DNA from: JAWWAH01 sp033721415
Lineage (GTDB): Bacteria; Patescibacteriota; Minisyncoccia; Spechtbacterales; 2-12-FULL-38-22
NCBI GenBank assembly: GCA_033721415.1
Contig: JAWWAH010000015.1
Span: 1 to 22,099 of the forward strand
DNA length: 22,099 nt
Direction of reading: 5' to 3'
Positions within the stretch are counted from its first letter, which is position 1; the number at the start of each line of letters is the position of its first letter. Below the pieces are notes generated by a model. The model was not told the DNA's origin. It made no database searches and saw only the letters and a program-made list of their open reading frames with translations. The translations under genes and the position numbers were made by a program. Shown here one piece after another: positions 7,963-13,417 of the stretch.

Positions 7963-8391
7963 TTATTGAAATCTAACAATTCTATTCGTTACCTGAACAT
8001 GAATACAGCCAGGCTCATGTATTATAGCATCACGATACTTGTTCTCTGGGCCACCACACACCGTGCAACCGCCGCTCTCATTAATAAGTAGTTCTCGAAC
8101 CTGCTTTAACAATTTCGTATCATCAGTTTTTCTAATATAAGATGTTCTTTTTGCACGTCTTTCTGCTCTAGCAGCAACACATCTTGTGGTGTGTTCTTGA
8201 TCATCAAGCCTGCCACAAGCAATACATTCATCATTGCTCTTACTCTTTAACTCAGAAACAACCTGCCTAAACAAATGGGTATCTCTATCTGGTTGCTCAG
8301 AAGATATTCTCTCACATTCTTCTTTAGAATGATTTATGAAATCTATAATTTCTTTAAAACGTGTCTTGCAGGATCCTCTGCATCTTGGCAT
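7963..8391 (-). CDS. Cys-rich protein with repeated CxxC...HxxxC zinc-finger-like modules
   Basis: A 142-residue protein. ATG 8391 is chosen because AAAGGA (8399-8404) lies seven bases upstream; a TTG at 8409 is the alternative. Numbered from that TTG, two copies of one module are visible: DTHLFRQVVSELKSKSNDECIACG with H73 and C77, and DTKLLKQVRELLINESGGCTVCGG with H131 and C135. Each is a short amphipathic helix followed by C-x2-C...H-x3-C, the ligand set of a small zinc finger. A third, looser group, C10-x3-C14...H27-x4-C32, lies at the N-terminus. The linkers are rich in Arg and Lys. No enzyme motif is seen. It could bind nucleic acid or act as a zinc-dependent adaptor. It is the last gene of the cluster 10025-7963. 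Not recognised as a named family. Confidence 0.75.
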   Translation of the reverse strand: MPRCRGSCKTRFKEIIDFINHSKEECERISSEQPDRDTHLFRQVVSELKSKSNDECIACGRLDDQEHTTRCVAARAERRAKRTSYIRKTDDTKLLKQVRELLINESGGCTVCGGPENKYRDAIIHEPGCIHVQVTNRIVRFQ

Positions 8392-8439
8392 ATATTCATC
8401 CTTTCCCAAGGAACGCTTATTGCCCCTATGAAAACATAG

Positions 8440-8631
8440 TTATATTTTTTCGTCAATATTTTCACCTCTTTCAGTGCTAACTTCAATATAGTTTGTTTGT
8501 TTTTCTATATTAGAAATATAATCTTGAGTTGATTTTGTGAATACAAGAACGAATGAAGCAACGCTCAAAAATAGTATAAAAATTAATGCAAAATATAAAC
8601 GATTCTTATTTTCTGGTGCTAGTATTCTCAT
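8440..8631 (-). CDS. 63-residue single-pass membrane peptide, copy 1
   Basis: It begins MRILAPENKNRLYFALIF and has one membrane helix, about residues 11-32, then a polar C-terminal tail ending NIDEKI. The start at ATG 8631 is set by AAAGGAG at 8641-8647 and by exact end-to-end alignment with the copy at 9121-9312. The two proteins are both 63 residues, align without gaps and share 37 identical positions by hand count (about 59%). The first 26 bases of the gene overlap the end of the macro-domain gene in another frame. The topology is probably N-terminus inside. No function is recognised. Candidate roles are a membrane anchor or toxin-like peptide, both inference. Confidence 0.75.
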   Translation of the reverse strand: MRILAPENKNRLYFALIFILFLSVASFVLVFTKSTQDYISNIEKQTNYIEVSTERGENIDEKI

Positions 8632-9082
8632 GATGTTTTTCTCCTTTAAATATAAATAAGTGCAGGTCATCAAAATCACCAGCTACGCTCAACATAATAT
8701 CTTTTATACGATTGGAGTCCCAGTGATTGAGACCGGATCCTATCATTGGTGCAGCAACTGTATTAAAATGATTAGCTCTACACCAATATAAAACTCTTCG
8801 CCATGAATCTTCAAATTCTTCATAGGTTATGGGTCTCTGTTTTTCATGATCAAAGACGCAAACGTGAAAAACTTTTTTAGCCCACAAATTTCCAGCAGTA
8901 GTTATTGCAAAATCACCCACAGGAATTAAACCTATTTTTTCTTGCTCTAATATGAGCTTTTCTCCCGCGGTAGTTATTAAAAGGCGTCCAACTTCACCTA
9001 GGTGAGAAAAATCAGTTGTTACAGGGTTTATTATTACCTCGACATCTGCTGTAATTATATGTGATGAATAAATCTTAATCAT
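8606..9082 (-). CDS. Macro-domain-like protein (ADP-ribose-binding fold, altered motif)
   Basis: A 158-residue protein with the order of macro-domain blocks: IITADVEVIINPVTTDF (9-25), GEVGRLLITTAG (29-40), IPVGDFAITTAGNLWAKKVFHV (53-74) and VAAPMIGSGLNHW (109-121). These correspond to the family's D-I-T/IVN-x-x-N, G-V-x-x-A-I-x-x-x-G, G-x-A-x-x-T-x-G-x-L and P-x-I-G-T-G elements that hold ADP-ribose. The usual NAAN is replaced by INPVTTDF, so the second Asn, catalytic in MacroD-type hydrolases, is missing, and GTG is GSG. It may therefore bind ADP-ribose or a related nucleotide without hydrolysing it (inference). It lies between the two paralogous membrane-peptide genes and overlaps copy 1. 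No strong ribosome site is seen at ATG 9082. Confidence 0.75.
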   Translation of the reverse strand: MIKIYSSHIITADVEVIINPVTTDFSHLGEVGRLLITTAGEKLILEQEKIGLIPVGDFAITTAGNLWAKKVFHVCVFDHEKQRPITYEEFEDSWRRVLYWCRANHFNTVAAPMIGSGLNHWDSNRIKDIMLSVAGDFDDLHLFIFKGEKHHENTSTRK

Positions 9083-9120
9083 TGCCTACAATGAGCAGTT
9101 ATTGCCCTTACAAAAGATAT

Positions 9121-9312
9121 CTATATTTTTTTGTCGATACCGCTAACTTGCCCAACCCCTAACTCAACATATTCGATTTGGTTCTCCATATTGGAAATAT
9201 AACTTTTAGTCGCGCTGGTAAAAACAAAGGTAAAAGAAGCAACGCCTAAAAACAATATAAAGACTAATCCAAAATACAAACGATTTGTATTTTCTGGTGT
9301 TAGAATTTTCAT
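9121..9312 (-). CDS. 63-residue single-pass membrane peptide, copy 2
   Basis: The paralogue of the peptide at 8440-8631, beginning MKILTPENTNRLYFGLVF, with the same helix at about 11-32 and the ending GIDKKI. The N-terminal half is more conserved (PEN-NRLYF, FILFL-VASF) than the tail (about residues 51-58 differ completely). This points to selection on the helix and its cytoplasmic edge. It starts 23 bases after the LOG-family gene ends and precedes the macro-domain gene. Function unknown. Confidence 0.75.
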   Translation of the reverse strand: MKILTPENTNRLYFGLVFILFLGVASFTFVFTSATKSYISNMENQIEYVELGVGQVSGIDKKI

Positions 9313-9335
9313 ATATATTTTCTTAATTATTAATT

Positions 9336-10025
9336 TTATTCTTCTAATTTTTTAATCAACTTATACGCTTCTTCTGCAGAGTCAACAAGGGTATATATAT
9401 CCATATCTTCCTCATCTATGGCTTTATGATCTTGGTATACCTCCTCTTTAATCCAGTCAAGCAAAGGCTCCCAATATTCCCTACTCACAAGTATTATGGG
9501 TATGGGTTCTATTTTTTTAGTTTGCACCAGTGTTGCAAGTTCAAAAAACTCATCGAGTGTTCCGAATCCGCCTGGGAAAAATACATAAACCTCCGAAGCA
9601 AAAGCCAGCATTACTTTTCTTGAAAAAAAGTAGTGAAAATCTTCAGATTCTTCAACAAAATCATTAACCTGTTGTTCCATGGGTAGTTGAATGTTTAATC
9701 CAACAGATTTACCGCCGCCCTCGACTGCTCCCCTATTAGCAGCGTGCATTATTCCCGGACCACCACCTGTAATAATTACATAATCGTCCTTAGCGAGCAT
9801 GGCAGCAAGCTTAGTCGCATCACGATAATGCTCATCTTCCATGTTTTTTCTGGAAGAGCCAAAAAAAGTTGCTGCTTTGCCATATTTAGCCAAAAACTCA
9901 AAGCCCTTACGGAACTCATCTTCTATTCGCTTAATCCTTGCTTCTCTTTCCTTTTCGTCTTTTTCTAAAAACTCTTTCATTCTAGGCTCTTTTGGTATTT
10001 TTGTATCTTTCCTTCTTGAAGACAT
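9336..10025 (-). CDS. LOG-family (TIGR00730) Rossmann-fold protein, probable nucleotide phosphoribohydrolase
   Basis: A 229-residue protein of the LOG / lysine-decarboxylase-like family. The diagnostic motif PGGFGTLDE is at 151-159 with SRK at 135-137, and the nucleotide-binding GGGPGIMHAANRGA is at 87-100. LOG enzymes cleave nucleoside 5'-monophosphates to base plus ribose 5-phosphate; in plants and some bacteria this releases cytokinin. The lysine-decarboxylase label sometimes given is wrong. The first 45 or so residues form a Lys/Glu-rich helical extension (RMKEFLEKDEKEREARIKRIE) beyond the minimal domain, possibly a coiled coil for assembly. It is the first gene of the leftward cluster with the macro-domain protein, so two proteins that bind ribosyl-nucleotides lie together. 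Confidence 0.87.
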   Translation of the reverse strand: MSSRRKDTKIPKEPRMKEFLEKDEKEREARIKRIEDEFRKGFEFLAKYGKAATFFGSSRKNMEDEHYRDATKLAAMLAKDDYVIITGGGPGIMHAANRGAVEGGGKSVGLNIQLPMEQQVNDFVEESEDFHYFFSRKVMLAFASEVYVFFPGGFGTLDEFFELATLVQTKKIEPIPIILVSREYWEPLLDWIKEEVYQDHKAIDEEDMDIYTLVDSAEEAYKLIKKLEE

Positions 10026-10089
10026 TCTTTTTATTTAAGATAATGGTATGTAATATACATTGTAGCACAATAAACAGATAAGACACCAT

Positions 10090-10098
10090 TTTTCCACA
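10090..10098 (+). promoter_or_regulatory. DnaA-box-like sequence upstream of the small RNA promoter
   Basis: TTTTCCACA fits the DnaA-box pattern TTWTNCACA. It lies 10 bases upstream of the -35-like element of the + strand small RNA. A single 9-mer of this kind can occur by chance in AT-rich DNA. It is noted because two similar sites lie before the ribonucleotide reductase. Confidence 0.35.
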
Positions 10099-10108
10099 GT
10101 ACACAAGA

Positions 10109-10136
10109 TTGCAAAATTTTTTGAGTTTGCTATTAT
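10109..10136 (+). promoter_or_regulatory. Promoter of the orphan small RNA
   Basis: TTGCAA (10109-10114), a 16-base gap, then TATTAT (10131-10136) preceded by TGC, an extended -10. An overlapping TATACT (10134-10139) is an alternative -10. No rightward gene follows, so the promoter serves the RNA ending at 10334. Confidence 0.65.
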
Positions 10137-10142
10137 ACTAAA

Positions 10143-10334
10143 GAGCTGGGATAAATATGCAACTCGTCTCACTCTTTTGCCTCATTGAAGGCAAGCACAA
10201 AACTAGGCTTGGGTTCCTAAACATCTACAATCTCTTCACACCTCTTACGCTCTTTTTTCTGAATTCTGTTCGCGAACAGACACGTACGTGTCCTATACTA
10301 GCCCTGGTCCTGGACAGCCAGGGCTATTTTTTTT
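10143..10334 (+). ncRNA. Orphan small RNA, about 190 nt, unknown family
   Basis: The 358-base gap 10026-10383 has no convincing protein gene but holds a full + strand transcription unit: extended -10 promoter, about 190 bases, and a strong terminator with eight T residues. Visible structure: hairpin TTGCCT-CATTGA-AGGCAA near 10177-10194; a pyrimidine-rich, little-structured middle with four CTCTT motifs (10172, 10232, 10242, 10250); two abutting perfect palindromes (10265-10280 and 10279-10292); then the terminator. The 5' end (10142-10153) can pair with 10294-10305 (10 of 12 positions), which would compete with the terminator stem. I see none of the signatures of SRP RNA, tmRNA or RNase P RNA. 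The length suits 6S RNA, but I could not draw its long single hairpin. A trans-acting regulatory RNA is the best guess. Confidence 0.6.
10299..10334 (+). terminator. Intrinsic terminator of the orphan small RNA
   Basis: The stem TAGCCCTGG/CCAGGGCTA (10299-10307 with 10318-10326) has a ten-base loop and is followed directly by eight T residues. It is oriented for the + strand, where no protein gene precedes it. Confidence 0.88.
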
Positions 10335-10355
10335 GAAATAAAAATTACAATATTA

Positions 10356-10379
10356 AAAACCGCCGAAAATGGCGGTTTT
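10356..10379 (-). terminator. Terminator of the fusion-kinase gene
   Basis: The stem AAAACCGCC/GGCGGTTTT (10356-10364 with 10371-10379) with loop GAAAAT lies four bases after the stop at 10384. Read leftward it ends in a U-rich tract. Confidence 0.8.
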
Positions 10380-10383
10380 GATT

Positions 10384-11271
10384 TTAAAGAAAGTATAGTT
10401 GTATATCACTTATCGTAGCACTTAAATCTTTTTCATTCCTGATATAAATATATCTATTTCTTAACTTACGAGCTTTCTTATCTAATCTTTTACATTCTTT
10501 TATTCTCTTTCTTACAGAACTTAGGTCTTCTCCTTCTTGCTCAAGACGCTTTAATAAGGTTTTTTCAGATGGAGATAATACATAAAAAGACCAAACTTTT
10601 CCCTCCGCATACTCATATAACACATCCAAAACATCCGGAGGTATAATCATTATAGATTTTTTTTCGCTTTGGACAGCAACATCAATAGCTTGTTTAGTAA
10701 TCCCGTACATACCCCCATCAATATCGGCGGTCCATAGAAATTCTTCGTTATCCTCCATAGATAAAAATTCTTCAAAAGATACATGCAAGTATTCGCCCGG
10801 TAAATCAGATGGATGTCTAAGGCGCGTGGTAACGCTAGGCACAATATTAAAATCAAACCTACGTTTATCTAGTATCTCTTTAGCTATTCTATTTTTTCCA
10901 GATCCACTCGCACCAGAGAAAGTAAATATATTAACATTTAACCACCTATATAAATCTCTTTCATTTCTAAATTTAACAACTGAGGTGCCTGACATCTTAG
11001 CATATGCAATATCTCTCCACACATCACAAGATAAAAGGCCTGTATTATGGGGCACAACAAGTATCCTGCTTGCTACATTAATATTATGAAATGCAACATT
11101 TTGATATGTGTTTCTATCCAATCCGTATGCAAAAATTGGAGCATAAATGGGGTGATAACCAGCACTAGAAAGTTTCGAGGATATTCTTTTTAATCTTTGT
11201 ATATTCGTATCTCTAATATCTAGTCTATCGCTTTCAAGAGGTGTAGATATATACACAACCTCTCTGCTCAT
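10384..11271 (-). CDS. Fusion: nucleoside 2-deoxyribosyltransferase-like domain + guanylate-kinase-like domain
   Basis: A 295-residue two-domain protein. Residues 1-105 resemble the deoxyribosyltransferase/DUF4406 fold: VVYISTPLESDR at the start, a middle helix, then ILVVPHNTGLLSCDVWRDIAYAKMSGTSVVKF. In active family members this last block carries a Glu nucleophile; here the position appears to be Asp88. Residues 114-295 resemble guanylate kinase: IFTFSGASGSGKN (P-loop 120-127), SVTTRLRHPSDLPGEYLHVSFEEFL (146-170) and MYGITKQAI. The P-loop ends in Asn127, where Ser or Thr normally binds the Mg-nucleotide. Both halves therefore look like nucleotide binders with altered catalytic residues. The start has a good AAGGAG site. 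Possible roles are salvage or sensing of nucleotides; unsure. Confidence 0.78.
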   Translation of the reverse strand: MSREVVYISTPLESDRLDIRDTNIQRLKRISSKLSSAGYHPIYAPIFAYGLDRNTYQNVAFHNINVASRILVVPHNTGLLSCDVWRDIAYAKMSGTSVVKFRNERDLYRWLNVNIFTFSGASGSGKNRIAKEILDKRRFDFNIVPSVTTRLRHPSDLPGEYLHVSFEEFLSMEDNEEFLWTADIDGGMYGITKQAIDVAVQSEKKSIMIIPPDVLDVLYEYAEGKVWSFYVLSPSEKTLLKRLEQEGEDLSSVRKRIKECKRLDKKARKLRNRYIYIRNEKDLSATISDIQLYFL

Positions 11272-11306
11272 AAAATCTCCTTCCTTGTTATTAAATAACT
11301 AAAGAA

Positions 11307-11335
11307 AGTATATCAAAGCCACCCCTCATAATCAA
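11307..11335 (-). promoter_or_regulatory. Promoter of the fusion-kinase gene, -35 inside an inverted repeat
   Basis: On the minus strand TTGATT (11330-11335), a 17-base spacer, and TATACT (11307-11312) preceded by TGA. Transcription would begin near 11300, about 30 bases before the ATG. The -35 box lies within one arm of the 20-base-pair inverted repeat 11324-11373. Confidence 0.65.
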
Positions 11336-11373
11336 TAAGAGCAACTTTAAAGCTGCTCTTATTGATTATGAGG
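11324..11373. repeat. Perfect 20-bp inverted repeat, overlapping a promoter
   Basis: Arms 11324-11343 and 11354-11373 are exact complements around a ten-base loop. The repeat follows the GDPD stop (11385) and could end that transcript, but no U-run follows the stem leftward. It may instead be an operator or a protective 3' stem. Confidence 0.75.
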
Positions 11374-11384
11374 TTGATGTTTTT

Positions 11385-12074
11385 CTAAAGAAGATCAGGG
11401 TAATCAGAGAATATACCATCAACTCCAAGCGATTTAAAATATTCTATCTTCTTGGGGTCATTTATAACTCCCGTGAGAATATTTAAACCCCTTTTCCTAG
11501 CCTTCTTTATTCGACTTTTTTTAAGAAATGGAAAACTAACGTCTATAAAGTGACTATCGATATTTTCTGTCAGCGTATATATAGCTGAGCTAAAAAATAA
11601 TCTCAAGGGCATAACTCTTATCGAAGGTAAAATCTCTTTAAACTTTGTTAAAGCAATTACGTCAAATGATGATATAAGAAAATCATCTTGATCGAATTTA
11701 TTTCTTGATATATATTTTTGAACAAGAGTTGCGGTTTCCTTTACAGATCGCTCATCCTTTAGCTCTATATTCATCTTCAGTCTGCCCTCTGCTAAATCCA
11801 AAACCTCTTCTAGGGTTGGTATTTTTTGGCCTTTTCCAGCATCTAATTTTCTAAGCTCAAAGAAATTATAATCTCTAACATGCCCCACGCCATTTGTAGT
11901 CCTATTTACGGTAGAATCATGCATAACAACAACTTCTCCTGTTCTGCAAGATCTAACATCAAACTCTATCATATTTGCACCAAGCTCTGAAGCCCTCTCA
12001 AAAGAAAGTAGAGTGTTCTCTGGTTCATATCCTGAAGCTCCTCTGTGTCCTATCTTTAAAAATTTAGTAAACAT
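11385..12074 (-). CDS. Glycerophosphodiester phosphodiesterase (GDPD family)
   Basis: A 229-residue protein starting at ATG 12074 (MFTKFLKIGHRGASG). A longer upstream reading must be rejected because it runs through the terminator 12090-12118. Catalytic features of the TIM-barrel GDPD family are clear: GHRGASGYEPENT near residues 9-21, IEFDVRSC with the metal-binding Glu and Asp near 36-43, MHDSTVNRTT near 51-60, and the acidic NIELKD near 101-106. The C-terminal block LTGVINDP...GVDGIFSDYP is also typical. These enzymes hydrolyse glycerophosphodiesters to sn-glycerol 3-phosphate and an alcohol. No signal peptide is present, so it is cytoplasmic, probably recycling lipid head groups acquired from a host or the environment (inference). 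Confidence 0.92.
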   Translation of the reverse strand: MFTKFLKIGHRGASGYEPENTLLSFERASELGANMIEFDVRSCRTGEVVVMHDSTVNRTTNGVGHVRDYNFFELRKLDAGKGQKIPTLEEVLDLAEGRLKMNIELKDERSVKETATLVQKYISRNKFDQDDFLISSFDVIALTKFKEILPSIRVMPLRLFFSSAIYTLTENIDSHFIDVSFPFLKKSRIKKARKRGLNILTGVINDPKKIEYFKSLGVDGIFSDYPDLL

Positions 12075-12089
12075 TACACTATTTATAAC

Positions 12090-12118
12090 AAAAAAAGCGC
12101 GCAGTGTATACCGCGCGC
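12090..12118 (-). terminator. Strong intrinsic terminator of the subtilisin gene
   Basis: The stem GCGCGC (12097-12102) with GCGCGC (12113-12118) and a ten-base loop is followed leftward by seven U residues (A-run 12090-12096 on the plus strand). It also shows that the GDPD start must lie below 12090. Confidence 0.92.
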
Positions 12119-12135
12119 CTTTAAAAAGTTGTTTT

Positions 12136-13371
12136 TTAATTTGTTGCAATACCAGTTGTAGCTTCTTCAGCATCTGTTAAACCATATCCGTAATGATTAT
12201 CAAATCCTGTAGCGCCTAAGTCATCTGCGGTTGCTTGCAACAAGCTCCTAACGTCTGATGAAGCAACGCCGTTAGATAACATTAAAGCTACAGTCCCTGC
12301 AGTATGCGGTGATGCCATAGATGTTCCGCTTGCAGTGTAATACAGGCCATCATTCCAGGTTGACCTAACATTCACTCCTGGTGCAGCTACTTCCACCTCT
12401 GCCCCCTCAGAGCTCCAACTTGGAGTTGAGTCATCAGAAGCAGTTGCTGAAATTGCTATAACTGAGGAATATTTTGCAGGATACCCTACATCATTAGTAT
12501 TAGGGTCTCCATCTCCACTGTTTCCAGCTGATGCAACAATCACAACACCTGCGTTATATGCTGCATCAACAGCATCATGCATTGCTTGAGAACTACTACT
12601 TGAACCTAAGCTCATATTTATTACATCAGCTCCATTATTAACAGACCATTCAATTCCTTCTATAACGTCACTTAAAAATCCTGATCCCTTACTATTTAAT
12701 ACTTTAACGCCATACAAATTTGCATCGGGAGCAACACCGACAACACCAATATCGTTATTCAATGCTCCAATAATTCCAGCAACATGGGTGCCGTGACCAT
12801 TGTCGTCGTCTCCACTGCCACCCTTATCGCAATTTGGACCCTTTGTACAATCAACTCCACGAACAACATTCAAATCTGCATGATCAAGATCTATCCCTGT
12901 ATCAATAACTGCTACATTAACACCTGATCCCGTGCTAGTACCCCATGTTAAATCAGCGTCTATTCTATCTACGCCCCATTCCATTGTTTGTGCAGGCTGA
13001 GAAGGATCTGTTGAACCGTCATCATCCCCTCCATTCTTGCAATCTGGCCATGGGTCACAAGCTCCAGGTGGCTTTTGTGCATATACAAGAGAATCTGTTT
13101 CCACAGAAACAACTCCATCTAAATTGCTTACTACATTAACAGCTGCAGTATCAGGCAAAACTACCAAAGCTCCATTAATCAGATTAAAGGTATTTAGAAC
13201 ATGACCATGAGCCTCAAGCGCATCTTGAGCAGCATTGTTAACAGGCTCGTCAAATAACACTATGACTCGCTGGGGTTGGTTATGACTTGCGGCATCTAAG
13301 CTCACCCCACTGCTTACAACCGATATCAGCATAAGTGTAAAAATTGAAAAATATGCTATTGTTTTTTTCAT
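12136..13371 (-). CDS. Secreted subtilisin-like serine protease (family S8) with I9 propeptide
   Basis: A 411-residue preproprotein. Residues 1-28 are a signal peptide (MKKT, then a hydrophobic stretch, ending near ...LDAAS). About 33-98 form an inhibitor-I9-type propeptide (QRVIVLFDEPVNNAAQDAL...VVSVETDSLVYAQ). The S8 catalytic triad is Asp157 (VIDTGID), His193 (GHGTHVAG) and Ser351 (GTSMASPH), with oxyanion Asn284 (SAGNSGDGD). All are intact, so it should be an active extracellular or periplasmic endopeptidase. Two Cx5C segments (C105/C111 and C175/C181), each followed by Gly/Asp-rich sequence, are unusual insertions. No C-terminal anchor or repeat is present, so it is probably freely secreted. 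It stands alone with its own terminator and no Shine-Dalgarno. Likely role: nutrient release or host interaction (inference). Confidence 0.94.
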   Translation of the reverse strand: MKKTIAYFSIFTLMLISVVSSGVSLDAASHNQPQRVIVLFDEPVNNAAQDALEAHGHVLNTFNLINGALVVLPDTAAVNVVSNLDGVVSVETDSLVYAQKPPGACDPWPDCKNGGDDDGSTDPSQPAQTMEWGVDRIDADLTWGTSTGSGVNVAVIDTGIDLDHADLNVVRGVDCTKGPNCDKGGSGDDDNGHGTHVAGIIGALNNDIGVVGVAPDANLYGVKVLNSKGSGFLSDVIEGIEWSVNNGADVINMSLGSSSSSQAMHDAVDAAYNAGVVIVASAGNSGDGDPNTNDVGYPAKYSSVIAISATASDDSTPSWSSEGAEVEVAAPGVNVRSTWNDGLYYTASGTSMASPHTAGTVALMLSNGVASSDVRSLLQATADDLGATGFDNHYGYGLTDAEEATTGIATN

Positions 13372-13417
13372 AAAAATTATTATTATTTATTAATTATTAT
13401 TATTTAATTATCTTTAA

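Larger units (their letters stand above)
8416..9312 (-). repeat. Duplicated membrane-peptide units flanking the macro-domain gene
   Basis: The two units (about 8416-8631 and 9098-9312) are similar beyond the coding part. After each stop, both keep a related stretch containing the identical 9-mer TTATTGCCC (plus strand 8417-8425 and 9099-9107), with a one-base length difference in between. The similarity on both sides of the stop supports duplication of a DNA segment. The macro gene either lay inside the duplicated block or was inserted between the copies. Confidence 0.6.

Noticed and set aside
10157..10336. A 59-codon open frame (starting MQLVSLFCLIEGK) across the small RNA
   Set aside because: It runs through the terminator stem and its T-run and stops just after, uses many C-ending codons unlike neighbouring genes, and has no good ribosome site. 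Pyrimidine-rich DNA lacks stop codons by composition.
12075..12173. N-terminal extension of the GDPD gene (33 extra codons)
   Set aside because: It crosses the strong terminator 12090-12118 and overlaps the end of the subtilisin gene; homology starts at MFTKFLKIGHRG.
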